DNA of 46,258 bases from CAZZBK01 sp964387325. Its GTDB lineage: Bacteria; Planctomycetota; Planctomycetia; Pirellulales; PNKZ01. Below the pieces are notes generated by a model. That model was not told the DNA's origin. It searched no databases and saw only the letters and a list, made by a program, of their open reading frames with translations. Location: the NCBI GenBank assembly GCA_964387325.1, contig CAYLYE010000013.1:1-46258 (forward strand). Direction: 5' to 3'. Made by a program: the position numbers and the translations under genes. Below, piece by piece: positions 37,372 through 44,770 of this stretch (position 1 is the stretch's first letter; each line of letters begins with the position of its first letter).

Positions 37372-39117
37372 CTAACCGGCGACGAGTTGTAGATGTTCGA
37401 CAATCGGCCCCAACACGAGCGCCGGCACAAAGGTGAGCGCCCCCACGAGGATGACAATCCCCACGACCAACACGACGAATAACGGTGTATGGGTCGGCAG
37501 GGTGCCGGCGGTTTGCGGCGCAATCTTTTTGCGAGCCAGCGACCCCGCCAGTGCTAAAACAGGAATCATCAGCCAATAGCGGGCTACGAGCATAATCACC
37601 CCCAGCAGGGTGTTGTAAAACGGCGTATTGACCCCTAGCCCGCCAAAGGCGCTGCCGTTGTTGTTACCGGCCGAAGAGAATGCGTACAACACTTGACTGA
37701 AACCGTGTGGACCTGGGTTGCTGATGGGAGTTCGGCCGAGGTCGAGCGCGACGGCCACTGCGGTCCCCAACAACACGAGCAACGGCGGAATCAGGATCAC
37801 GAGCGAGGCCATTTTCATTTCGTAAGCCTCGATCTTTTTCCCCAAGTACTCGGGGGTGCGGCCAACCATCAGCCCGGCGACAAACACGGCAACGAGCGCG
37901 AACACGAGCAATCCATACAACCCGCTGCCAACACCGCCGAAGATCACCTCGCCGAGTTGCATCAGCCACAAGGGGACGAGGCCCCCCAGCGGCGTGAACG
38001 AGTCATGCATCGCATTCACGCTACCGTTCGAAGCGGCCGTCGTTGCCGCCGACCAGAGCACCGAGCTGCCAATACCAAAGCGGACCTCCTTGCCTTCCAT
38101 GTTGCCGCCGCTTTGCAGAGCCGTCGCAAGCTGGTCGACCGGCAGCCTCGCCAGTCGCGGGTTCCCCTCGCCCTCGGCCCACACACCAACCCCAACGAGC
38201 GGCATGAACACGACGAGCATAACGGCGAGCAGAGCCCAGCCTTGGCGCGTATCGCCGACCATCTCGCCAAACGTATAGCATAGCGCGGCCGGTATCAGCA
38301 GGATCGCGAGCAGTTCCAGAAAATTGCTCAGCGGCGTCGGGTTTTCCAGCGGATGGGCCGAGTTCACGCCGAAGAACCCGCCGCCGTTCGTTCCCAGTTG
38401 TTTGATGGCTATCTGTGACGCGGCTGGGCCAAGCGGTACGGTCTGCTCGGTGACCAGCGCGTTGTCAGGTCCCGCCACCGGTTCGACGAGTGTCACCGTG
38501 CGCGCGGACGCAAACGACTGCACGACCCCCTGCGACACAAGCACCAGCGCGAGCACCAAGCTGAGCGGCAGTAAGATGTAGAGCGTGCTACGGGTCAGGT
38601 CGACCCAAAAGTTGCCGATCGTCGCCGCGTTGCGCCGTACTAAGCCTCGAATCAATGCCACGAGCACCGCCATGCCGGTCGCCGCCGAGAAAAAGTTCTG
38701 CACACCCAGCCCAAGCATCTGGGTCAAATAACTCAGCGTCGATTCTCCGCTGTACGCTTGCCAATTTGTGTTCGTGGCAAAACTCACCGCTGTATTAAAA
38801 GCCAAATCAGGTGCCACGCCCGGCAGTTGCTGTGGATTGAATGGCAGCCAACCTTGCGCGCGCTGCAGCGTATAGACCATGAGCGCCCCGAGCAGATTGA
38901 AAACCAGTGCGGCGACAGCGTAGTGCTGCCAGGACATTTCTTGCCGCGCGTCGACACCGCCGACGCGATACATCCAACGCTCGCAACCGCCCAGCAGCAG
39001 GTCGAGCCCGCACGATCGCTCGCTATAGACGCGGGCCATATACAACCCCAGCGGTTTAACGAGCGCGACGAGTACGACGAGATAGACGACAATTTCCAAC
39101 CAAGGTGAGTTATTCAT
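37372..39117 (-). CDS. kdpA: KdpA potassium-channel-like subunit
   Basis: The protein has 581 residues with about ten membrane helices. Selectivity-filter-like loops are visible: FATNTNWQAYSGESTLSYL, LGTNGGGFFGVNSAHPLENP, FTPLGGLVPLW and SSAGNNNGSAFGGL. These are the four pore loops of the SKT superfamily. KdpA selects and binds potassium. The N-terminus (VYLVVLVALVKPLGLYMARVY) matches the family start. Its ATG overlaps the kdpF stop codon (ATGA), which suggests coupled translation. Confidence 0.98.
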   Translation of the reverse strand: MNNSPWLEIVVYLVVLVALVKPLGLYMARVYSERSCGLDLLLGGCERWMYRVGGVDARQEMSWQHYAVAALVFNLLGALMVYTLQRAQGWLPFNPQQLPGVAPDLAFNTAVSFATNTNWQAYSGESTLSYLTQMLGLGVQNFFSAATGMAVLVALIRGLVRRNAATIGNFWVDLTRSTLYILLPLSLVLALVLVSQGVVQSFASARTVTLVEPVAGPDNALVTEQTVPLGPAASQIAIKQLGTNGGGFFGVNSAHPLENPTPLSNFLELLAILLIPAALCYTFGEMVGDTRQGWALLAVMLVVFMPLVGVGVWAEGEGNPRLARLPVDQLATALQSGGNMEGKEVRFGIGSSVLWSAATTAASNGSVNAMHDSFTPLGGLVPLWLMQLGEVIFGGVGSGLYGLLVFALVAVFVAGLMVGRTPEYLGKKIEAYEMKMASLVILIPPLLVLLGTAVAVALDLGRTPISNPGPHGFSQVLYAFSSAGNNNGSAFGGLGVNTPFYNTLLGVIMLVARYWLMIPVLALAGSLARKKIAPQTAGTLPTHTPLFVVLVVGIVILVGALTFVPALVLGPIVEHLQLVAG

Positions 39118-39206
39118 GCGAAGCGCTCCGGAAAGAGCATGGCGTAGATCAGATACACGAACAGTCCGCAGGTGACGACCAACGCAACCGTTTGCATAGC
39201 ATCCAT
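39114..39206 (-). CDS. kdpF: KdpF small accessory subunit
   Basis: This 30-residue peptide is MDAMQTVALVVTCGLFVYLI followed by YAMLFPERFA. It is a single membrane helix with the 'YLIYAMLFPERF' ending typical of KdpF, which sits at the KdpA-lipid boundary. Its TGA overlaps the kdpA start. A GGAG lies 11 nt before the ATG; a second ATG at codon 4 is possible. Its position directly before kdpA confirms the call. Confidence 0.93.
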   Translation of the reverse strand: MDAMQTVALVVTCGLFVYLIYAMLFPERFA

Positions 39207-39223
39207 AATGAGGAAGACTCCTA

Positions 39224-39310
39224 GTTCAAGACCGCGCGTTGAGTGAGCCCAAAAAAGCCCTGGGGTATCCGGCCTCGCGTTGCGCGCCGGAGCTCAGCCA
39301 CTGAGCGGGG
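39224..39310 (+). repeat. Diverged copy (F) of the dispersed intergenic repeat
   Basis: Parts resemble the repeat core: AAGACCGCGCGTTGAGTG against the GACTGCGCGGTTCAT start, and GGCCTCGCGTTGCGCGCC against CTTCGCGTTGCTCGCC, with GAGCTCAGCCACTGAGC after it. It lies inside the kdp operon, between the 26-residue peptide gene and kdpF. Divergence is high, so the assignment is tentative. Confidence 0.4.
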
Positions 39311-39315
39311 GTTCA

Positions 39316-39396
39316 TTAGATTCGTTCGCAACCCTTGACCAGCAGGCCGCTGAGCAAAAAGAAACTGACGATCATGACGCAAAACACGACGTCCAT
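39316..39396 (-). CDS. 26-residue membrane peptide at the head of the kdp operon
   Basis: The sequence is MDVVFCVMIVSFFLLSGLLV followed by KGCERI, with GGAG 10-11 nt before its ATG. It is a single membrane helix ending in a short Cys-Glu-Arg tail. I recall short membrane peptides of this shape, often ending in CERL or CDRL, just upstream of kdpF in other bacteria, so it is likely a genuine though usually unannotated member of the operon. Its function is unknown; a role in assembly or stability of the Kdp complex is only inference. Confidence 0.65.
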   Translation of the reverse strand: MDVVFCVMIVSFFLLSGLLVKGCERI

Positions 39397-39540
39397 AACG
39401 CAGACTCCTACGAACAAGCATGGTCACCCAGGTGTAACTTCGACCTGATTGTACGCTTTGCGATGTAAAATCGGGGTAAGGGGGTGCATCGGCCGTATAA
39501 ATTCGGCGCAAAGACACAACGCCCGCATCACGTAGCAACC
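39397..39540 (-). promoter_or_regulatory. Probable kdp promoter region
   Basis: This AT-richer spacer lies upstream of the first kdp-associated reading frame on the minus strand. A TACAAT sequence at 39453-39448 (minus strand) is a candidate -10 element; I did not find a good -35. A KdpE operator would be expected here but I cannot identify it by eye. The upstream boundary is the repeat copy C. Confidence 0.4.
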
Positions 39541-39625
39541 ATGATTGACGGCTGTGCGGTTCATAAACCAGGGCGACCATCGGAAGCCCCGTATTTCGCG
39601 GTGTCGCGTTGCTCGCCTACCGTGC
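39541..39625 (+). repeat. Dispersed ~105-nt intergenic repeat, copy C
   Basis: It reads ATTGACGGCTGTGCGGTTCA, AAACCAGGGCGACCATCGG, AAGCCCCGTATTTCGCG and GTCGCGTTGCTCGCCTA. It lies 3' of the minus-strand pseudouridine synthase gene and 5' of the kdp promoter region. The last ~20 nt present in copies A and B are not recognisable. Confidence 0.9.
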
Positions 39626-39649
39626 GTCAACTCGAGCGGGTGAAGTTGT

Positions 39650-40546
39650 TCACGGGTGGTTCGCCGAATCGCGACGTCGGCGTTCAATGTCACACTTCGC
39701 TTCAGGAAACAAATGCCCGAATGACTTGGGCAGCGGAGACGTGAGCATCAAGGCCTGACCCGTCAGCGGATGCGCGAACGCGAGTTCGCAGGCATGGAGC
39801 GCGATCCGACGACAGGGATCCGACTGAGCATCGTAGCAACTGTCGCCGGCAACCGGATGCCCTAACCCTGATAAATGGACACGAATTTGATGCTTTCGAC
39901 CGGTTTCCAAATGGACCTCGAGTAACGATAAACCCTGACGCGACTGGAGCGTGCGATAATGGGTCGTCGCGCGCCGAGCAACCTCACTGGGAAAACGGCT
40001 CGCAAAGACCTTGTATGAATTGCTTTCCGTGAGGTAGTTCGTAATCGTGCCGTGCTTATCGAGTGGCTCTCCTTCGACGATGGCCCAATAGGTTTTACGC
40101 ACCGCAGACCAATGCTCTTGCAGCCGTTCTCGAACAGCCGTGCTCTTGGCGAACAGTACCAAGCCCGAGGTCCCACGATCGAGCCGATGCACGACAATCG
40201 GGCGGTCAGCGGGGTTTGCTTTTCGACCCGCAAAGTATTCGTTTAAGCGATAAAAAAGCGTGTCGGTCTTGTCATGCTCGGTGGCAACGGTCAGGAGCCC
40301 CGCGGGCTTGTCGAGAACGATCATCGCGTGGTCTTCATAGACGACCTGAATTCGCGCATCTTCTAAACGACGGATTGCCGCGGTCGATTGCAGATCGCTA
40401 ATGATGAGCTCGTCCCCCGGCGCCAGCCAATGATCGAACTGTCGAACCGCTTTGCCGTTGACTGCCACGGCACCGTGTTTCAGCAGATTCTTGATGGCTT
40501 TGTGCTTGAGATCGAGCGAATTAAACAAATGCTCCAGTAGTGGCAC
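39650..40546 (-). CDS. RluA-family pseudouridine synthase
   Basis: The protein has 298 residues and probably starts at GTG 40546, since no in-frame ATG exists before the upstream stop. An S4 RNA-binding domain is at the N-terminus (IKNLLKHGAVAVNGKAVRQFD, in two parts). The catalytic domain has VLDKPAGLLTVA, then the family signature VVHRLDRGTSGLVLFAK with catalytic Asp123, TYWAIVEG, LEVHLETGRKHQIRVHL and ALHACELAFAHPLTG. It isomerises uridine to pseudouridine in rRNA or tRNA; which position is modified cannot be told by eye. The C-terminal tail is basic (RRRRDSANHP). Confidence 0.93.
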   Translation of the reverse strand: MPLLEHLFNSLDLKHKAIKNLLKHGAVAVNGKAVRQFDHWLAPGDELIISDLQSTAAIRRLEDARIQVVYEDHAMIVLDKPAGLLTVATEHDKTDTLFYRLNEYFAGRKANPADRPIVVHRLDRGTSGLVLFAKSTAVRERLQEHWSAVRKTYWAIVEGEPLDKHGTITNYLTESNSYKVFASRFPSEVARRATTHYRTLQSRQGLSLLEVHLETGRKHQIRVHLSGLGHPVAGDSCYDAQSDPCRRIALHACELAFAHPLTGQALMLTSPLPKSFGHLFPEAKCDIERRRRDSANHP

Positions 40547-40588
40547 GCGATGCGTGATCGTGATGCGGCTTAGAACGGCAATGGGTGT

Positions 40589-40876
40589 TCAGCTCAAACG
40601 AAAAGGAATTTTGATTTTTGAGTTTACGACAGCTGCAATATACCAATCGTAGCAGATGAACCGTAACGTGACGCTTTCCTCGACCGTGTCGGTCTGGAGT
40701 GGTTTCGGGTCACATCCAAATTGCACCACGGAGTTCCCCGGCGAAGCCGACTCCCAACTAACCACGATCTTGCTCGGGTCGTTCGTGCGGTGGTTCAACC
40801 AGATGCGGGTGATCTCGGCCTGGGCGACCACGGGGAGCAAAACCAGGGTTAGCAGGATGAGCAGCTTCGTTTTCAT
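40589..40876 (-). pseudogene. N-terminal remnant of a purple-acid-phosphatase-like protein
   Basis: This frame encodes 95 residues. The first ~65 are convincing: a signal peptide (LLILLTLVLLPVVAQA) and then ITRIWLNHRTNDPSKIVVSW and ESASPGNSVVQFG, which fit the fibronectin-like N-domain of purple-acid-phosphatase-type metallophosphoesterases. After EESVTL the sequence becomes unrelated (RFICYDWYIAAVVNSK) and stops, with no catalytic domain following. It is most likely the 5' end of a deleted gene. It begins 4 nt after the DUF1080 gene's stop, so the original gene was probably the second of an operon. Confidence 0.6.
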
Positions 40877-40880
40877 GGCA

Positions 40881-41510
40881 TCAGTCTGGTAGAACCTTGA
40901 CCTTGATGTTCCGGTAGTAGACCGTGCTGTTAGGATCATGTGCTTGGAGAGCAATCTGGCCGTGAGAGAGAACTCGCCGCTCCCGGCCTTTGGGTCGTTC
41001 AGGATTCTCGGGCTCCGTGTAATCCACGGTCGTCTGCCCGTTGATCTTGAGAACGATCCGTTTGCCTAACACGAGAATGTGGTACTCGAACCACTCGTCG
41101 TCCTTCACGGGGGACGTGTCCATGATGTCTTTGATGACGAGCAGGCTGCCGGTTCGCCGCTTGTCGGTATGCGTGTTGTCGATCTGCGCCTCGTAGCCCT
41201 TTTTCAAAAACCCGCTCTGTGGTTCCGTGTGGAAGAAGATGCCACCGTTGGAACCGGGGGTGGTCTTGACCTCGATTTTCAACTCGAAGTTCTTGAAGTC
41301 GTGGTTGGAAATTGGACCGACGTAGAACAGATGAGCCATTGGCCCGCCACCAGCAACAAGATTTCCATCCTGTACCTTGAAGCATTCGTCATGGTCAGCA
41401 GCTTTCCAGCCGTCCAATGACTTGCCGTCGAAGAGGCTTTGCCATTGACCATCGTCGGCGAGAGATGCCGAGATGAGCAGCAAGAAGGCTAAGGTCGATC
41501 GGATTGCCAT
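40881..41510 (-). CDS. Secreted DUF1080 (3-keto-disaccharide hydrolase-like) protein
   Basis: The protein has 209 residues with a short signal peptide (LAFLLLISASLADD). The rest is one beta-sandwich domain: WQSLFDGKSLDGWK, FKVQDGNLVAGG, NFELKIEVKTTPGSNGGIFF, GYEAQIDNTHTD, EWFEYHILVLGKRIVLKING and IALQAHDPNSTVYYRNIKVK. These are the standard DUF1080 motifs, a concanavalin-like fold some members of which cleave 3-keto-glycosides. AGGAG lies 8 nt before the ATG. It is followed closely by the phosphatase remnant. Confidence 0.92.
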   Translation of the reverse strand: MAIRSTLAFLLLISASLADDGQWQSLFDGKSLDGWKAADHDECFKVQDGNLVAGGGPMAHLFYVGPISNHDFKNFELKIEVKTTPGSNGGIFFHTEPQSGFLKKGYEAQIDNTHTDKRRTGSLLVIKDIMDTSPVKDDEWFEYHILVLGKRIVLKINGQTTVDYTEPENPERPKGRERRVLSHGQIALQAHDPNSTVYYRNIKVKVLPD

Positions 41511-41634
41511 CGTTCATCTCCTGGTTTCGAGTCAGATTAGGCCGCGGGGCGGGAAGTTGCAAGCGGCCACCGATTGCTTACCCTTACGGTCTGTCAATCA
41601 GGCCACAAATCAATGCACCTTTGCAGTCCTCAAG

Positions 41635-41988
41635 ATGGATCACGCTGTTTGGCCAATTCTTTGGCTCTCCGCCCAAGTGTCAGGATGTGCAGTTCTGATT
41701 GCTTCGGTTATTGGTTTGCCCTTGGGAGGATGGCTCGGCAGTTCGCACTTCAAAGGGCGAAACGTGGTTTGGGCGATGATTTACACCGGAATGGCGATGC
41801 CTCCGGTCGTCGTTGGGCTGCTCGCCTACCTTAGTGACGGTTTCGGGCGACGGCTTGATTCTACTCTCGGCCCTTTGACGAAGGTAGAATGCGACTTACC
41901 GCCACGGAGTTTTCCCAATGCCTCAAACCATCCATCAATTGAGCCGTCGGGCCTTCGTTTGCAACGGCTCACTGTTCCTACTCGCTAG
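41635..41988 (+). pseudogene. Remnant of a tungstate ABC-transporter permease (TupB-like)
   Basis: Residues 1-66 from the ATG at 41635 look like a TupB/ModB-type permease N-terminus: HAVWPILWLSAQVSGCAVLI, ASVIGLPLGGWLGSSHFKGR and VVWAMIYTGMAMPPVVVGLL. The last of these matches the conserved 'GLPPVVVGL' region. Homology then stops at about 41835; the tail is polar and runs into the next gene's start. The expected ~130 remaining residues with the EAA loop and further helices are absent, and no TupA or TupC gene is nearby. It is probably a decayed or truncated gene. Confidence 0.6.
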
Positions 41989-42799
41989 TGCAACGAGACT
42001 TCGTGCTGCCGAAGCTCAAGCACGTAAAGTTCGAGTCGGCCTTGTCACCGATCTCCACCATGCCGACAAACCGCCCCGAGGATCACGTCACTATCGGGAT
42101 ACGCTAACCAAGTTGGGCGAAGCCGCCCATCAATTCAAAATAGACAAGCCGGACTTTGTCGTTGAATTGGGAGACTTCATCGACTCCGCCGATTCGGTCG
42201 AAACTGAGCAAGGCTATCTCCAGCAGGTCAGCCAAGTCTTCAACACAATCCCTGGCCCCAAGCACTACGTGTTGGGTAACCACTGCGTCGATACGCTGAC
42301 CAAGGAGGAGTTCCTGGGCGGTGTCGGCAAGAAGGAGTCATTCTACTCGTTTGATGGCGGCGGTTTTCACTTCATCGTTCTCGACTCATGCTTTCGATCT
42401 GACGGTAAACCCTACGGACGCAAGAATTCGACCTGGGCCGACGCCAACATCCCAGCCCATGAATTGAAGTGGCTCCAAACCGATCTAAAAGCGAGCGACA
42501 AGAAAGTGATCGTCTTCGCCCACCAGCGTCTCGACGATGCCGGGCAACATGCCGTCAAGAACGCCGCCGAAGTGCGGACGGTCCTTGAATCATCAGGCAA
42601 AGCGTTGGCCGTCTTTCAGGGTCACAGTCACAAGAACGATCACCAAGAAATCGCAGGCATCCACTACACGACGCTCGTTGCAATGGTCGAGGGGGCCGGG
42701 CCGGACAACAACGGTTATTCAATGATGGACGTGTTCGATGACGGTACGATCCGTCTGACCGGCTTTCGGAAGCAGTCAGACTACACCTGGAAACTATGA
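41918..42799 (+). CDS. Tat-exported calcineurin-like metallophosphoesterase
   Basis: The protein has 293 residues. ACGGAG lies 8 nt before the ATG. The N-terminus LSRRAFVCNGSLFLLASATR is a twin-arginine signal. The metallophosphoesterase motifs are all present: VGLVTDLHHAD (Asp45, His47), ELGDFIDS (Asp86), VLGNHCV, VIVFAHQRLD and VFQGHSHKND. These hold two metals for phosphate-ester cleavage. Exported members of this type act on phosphomonoesters or diesters outside the cytoplasm; the substrate is unknown. Its first 70 nt overlap the permease remnant in another frame, which supports the remnant being non-functional. Confidence 0.9.
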   Translation: MPQTIHQLSRRAFVCNGSLFLLASATRLRAAEAQARKVRVGLVTDLHHADKPPRGSRHYRDTLTKLGEAAHQFKIDKPDFVVELGDFIDSADSVETEQGYLQQVSQVFNTIPGPKHYVLGNHCVDTLTKEEFLGGVGKKESFYSFDGGGFHFIVLDSCFRSDGKPYGRKNSTWADANIPAHELKWLQTDLKASDKKVIVFAHQRLDDAGQHAVKNAAEVRTVLESSGKALAVFQGHSHKNDHQEIAGIHYTTLVAMVEGAGPDNNGYSMMDVFDDGTIRLTGFRKQSDYTWKL

Positions 42800-42808
42800 T
42801 GACGGTCT

Positions 42809-42830
42809 GAGGTGGAATTTATTCCGCCTC
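42809..42830. terminator. Hairpin between convergent genes
   Basis: GAGGTGGAA (42809-42817) pairs with TTCCGCCTC (42822-42830), with one G-U pair and a 4-nt loop. It overlaps the end of the CPXCG gene and lies 10 nt after the phosphoesterase gene. It has no T tract, so it is a weak bidirectional terminator candidate. Confidence 0.35.
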
Positions 42831-43028
42831 GGCCCAGACCCGCACATCGCCGTCATCCCCAATCTCGACATGGATGACATTCGGTCGGCAGCACACCGGA
42901 CAATCTTCGACGTACTCCTGACTCTCACCTGCTGATAGGTCGAGCGGGATCACGATCTCCTCGCCGCAGGCATCGCAGACATAGCTGGCTTCATTCTTGG
43001 GCGGTCTTCGCTTCTTCTTACGTTTCAA
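42819..43028 (-). CDS. CPXCG-type cysteine-rich small protein
   Basis: This 69-residue protein has a basic N-terminus (KRKKKRRPPK) and two CxxC motifs, YVCDACGEEIVIPLDLSAGE and EDCPVCCRPNVIHVEI, that match the CPXCG cysteine-rich family, probably binding zinc. The second motif is CPVCC where most members have CPxCG. The start is a TTG with AGGAG 6 nt upstream. It overlaps the stop of the preceding gene (TTGA), so the two are likely co-translated. Function in the family is unknown. Confidence 0.82.
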   Translation of the reverse strand: MKRKKKRRPPKNEASYVCDACGEEIVIPLDLSAGESQEYVEDCPVCCRPNVIHVEIGDDGDVRVWAEAE

Positions 43029-43237
43029 TTCGACTCCTTATCTCTTGTAAAAATACCTGGCGGGTCGAAGATTATTCCCCCGATGGTCAAGAGGGATGAA
43101 ATAGTGCTCTCCGCAATCCTCCTCCGCTCCTTCATCACCCAACTCAACGACACGCAGACGACGAGCAACACCAGCATCAGCCTTCGCAAGCTGAATTGAT
43201 ACCAGCGGCGTCTTCTAGGCTGGGCAACTTCGCTCAT
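43025..43237 (-). CDS. Small planctomycete membrane protein, possibly truncated
   Basis: The protein has 70 residues. The N-terminus RRRRWYQFSLRRLMLVLLVV runs into a single membrane helix (LMLVLLVVCVSLSWVM), followed by KERRRIAESTISSLLTIGG. This start is a familiar planctomycete pattern in which a much larger periplasmic part usually follows. Here only ~20 residues follow, so the protein may be a shortened relative. It overlaps the CPXCG gene by 4 nt. Confidence 0.6.
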   Translation of the reverse strand: MSEVAQPRRRRWYQFSLRRLMLVLLVVCVSLSWVMKERRRIAESTISSLLTIGGIIFDPPGIFTRDKESN

Positions 43238-43256
43238 GACGACATTCTACCGACCA

Positions 43257-43290
43257 ATAAAAAAGCCCACCAGATTTTCATCTGATGGGC
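43257..43290 (-). terminator. Rho-independent terminator
   Basis: On the minus strand GCCCATCAGAT (43290-43280) pairs with ATCTGGTGGGC (43275-43265) with one mismatch across a 4-nt loop. It is followed by a T-rich tract (TTTTTTATT). It lies 30 nt after the stop of the gene at 43320-43625 and should end its transcript. Confidence 0.75.
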
Positions 43291-43319
43291 ATAACGTCGG
43301 CTTACTGAGAAACGGCAAT

Positions 43320-43625
43320 CTACGATACCGCTTTGATGATGTCACCAATCCGCTCAAGCTCATTGATGGCCGTGAGGACGTTGCCGCCACAGACTCGCAG
43401 CAAGGCACAAGCCGCTTTGGTAATTTCACCGCTTCCCTTGCCAGTCTTCGGTCCCACCTTCTTTTTCTTCAACGATGAAGACTTGATGATCGAGACGTAA
43501 TTGGGAGAGACCTTCACCTTCAGGACAGCAGATACCGCTTCGGCAACTGCCTTGGGCTTGGCCTCTGGGTGCTTGGCCATGTAATCACGAACCGCCGCTG
43601 ACTTATTCACACTTCGTTTCGCCAT
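43320..43625 (-). CDS. Small basic protein, possible DNA-binding regulator
   Basis: The protein has 101 residues. The first half, NKSAAVRDYMAKHPEAKPKA followed by VAEAVSAVLKVKVSPNYVSI, resembles a small helix-turn-helix-like domain that I have seen in many planctomycete proteins of unknown function. A lysine-rich linker (SSLKKKKVGPKTGKG) and a C-terminal helix (AACALLRVCGGNVLTAINEL) follow. The gene has its own terminator at 43257-43290. DNA or RNA binding is inferred from charge and pattern only. Confidence 0.62.
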   Translation of the reverse strand: MAKRSVNKSAAVRDYMAKHPEAKPKAVAEAVSAVLKVKVSPNYVSIIKSSSLKKKKVGPKTGKGSGEITKAACALLRVCGGNVLTAINELERIGDIIKAVS

Positions 43626-43785
43626 CTTTTAGATCCAATTATTGTTGGGCTACACCCCACGTGATCCCCGGATGAAGTTTAATCTCCATTTTATGATTCG
43701 CAATCGAAAATGAACCTCAACATTTGGGATCAATCAGAACCTTGAACACCTCTTGGTTGCGATAGATTCGGGCACGGGGTTGGCC

Positions 43786-44016
43786 CTATTCAGCAAAGCC
43801 AGATTCTTTGACTGTGAAACGCTTGCCGTTAACTTCGACAACATCACCCTTGCTCAGCTTTCGTCGTCGTCGAGTTTCGATCTCGCCGTTCACTTTGACC
43901 TCGCCGCTCTGAATCATCAGCTTGGCTTGGCCTCCCGATTCCGACATCGCATTCAGCTTCAAGAAATGATCGAGTCGCAAGGGACTCGATTCAAGATTGG
44001 CGTCATCACCAGTCAC
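43786..44016 (-). CDS. S4-domain RNA-binding protein (YbcJ-like)
   Basis: This 76-residue protein is a lone S4 domain: LRLDHFLKLNAMSESGGQAK, MIQSGEVKVNGEIETRRRRK and LSKGDVVEVNGKRFTV. Such small S4 proteins bind structured RNA and some occur on the ribosome. The likely start is GTG at 44016 with GAGGAA 6 nt upstream. It begins 12 nt after the DoxX gene and is probably co-transcribed with it. Confidence 0.85.
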   Translation of the reverse strand: MTGDDANLESSPLRLDHFLKLNAMSESGGQAKLMIQSGEVKVNGEIETRRRRKLSKGDVVEVNGKRFTVKESGFAE

Positions 44017-44028
44017 AATTATTCCTCA

Positions 44029-44409
44029 CTAATTCGTGCTCTCTCGAATGGCTCTGGCGAACCACCACGCCCAAAGAATAAACACGGCTTGCAGCGGTAG
44101 TCGCAGTAGATGAACGACCGGTGATGCAGGCAGCAACTCCTGGTGCTGGTAAAGATAGATGTTCGCAGGAAAAACGGCAATCAGCAGGGCAACGATGCCC
44201 CAGGCAGCCAATCTTGAAAACCGTGGGACGATGAGCAGCAGGCCCAACGTAATTTCAAAGAGCCCGCTCAGGTAGACCAACTGCAGGTGCCACGGCAGGT
44301 ATGGCGGCATGATCTTGAGGAAGAAGTTGGGCTGTATGAAGTGCAGCGTACCTGCAACGACCATGAAGATCGCCATCAGATACTTGAAGGCCGTTTTTGC
44401 TTGAGTCAT
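44029..44409 (-). CDS. DoxX-family membrane protein
   Basis: The protein has 126 residues and four membrane helices: YLMAIFMVVAGTLHF, LVYLSGLFEITLGLLLIV, AAWGIVALLIAVFPANIYLY and LLRLPLQAVFILWAWWFA. The FMVVAGTLHFIQPNFFLKIMPP stretch and the GLFEITLGL helix are typical of the DoxX/DUF4870-like small membrane proteins. Family roles are mixed (quinone or redox related) and none can be assigned here. AGAGGAA lies 4 nt before the ATG. The S4 gene follows 12 nt later. Confidence 0.82.
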   Translation of the reverse strand: MTQAKTAFKYLMAIFMVVAGTLHFIQPNFFLKIMPPYLPWHLQLVYLSGLFEITLGLLLIVPRFSRLAAWGIVALLIAVFPANIYLYQHQELLPASPVVHLLRLPLQAVFILWAWWFARAIRESTN

Positions 44410-44572
44410 ACGTTCCTCTTTTGTGGTCGGCTTGCGGAATCAATGGCATTGGCAAGTGAATTCAACGCTTGATGGATGATATTCGAGCGAATTGTCCTCT
44501 TTACCCAACTCAGATCGCATAGAATGGTCAATTATCAAGCAGGATTATGAGGCCATAACAAAGGACTAGACG

Positions 44573-44770
44573 ATGGCTCTTAAAGAACGGGAGTCGATCA
44601 TCCAACAAATCGTGGATGAGTCCAGACTGAACCTCAAGCCAGCGGGTAGGCAGCAAATCTTGGTGAAGTGGCGATCCATGTTGGAAAAAGATCCACCCTA
44701 TTTGAAACCGTACCAGATTGACGAAATCGTGCGAGCGGTAAGAGGTAGACTCGACCCAGCCAGTTCATAA
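44573..44770 (+). CDS. Hypothetical protein, 65 residues
   Basis: The frame starts at an ATG with AAGGA 7 nt upstream and encodes a soluble, charged, probably helical peptide (LKERESIIQQIVDESRLNLK, then PYQIDEIVRAVRGRLDPASS). I do not recognise its family. The good ribosome site and balanced composition favour a real gene. It has no close neighbours on the same strand. Confidence 0.5.
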   Translation: MALKERESIIQQIVDESRLNLKPAGRQQILVKWRSMLEKDPPYLKPYQIDEIVRAVRGRLDPASS

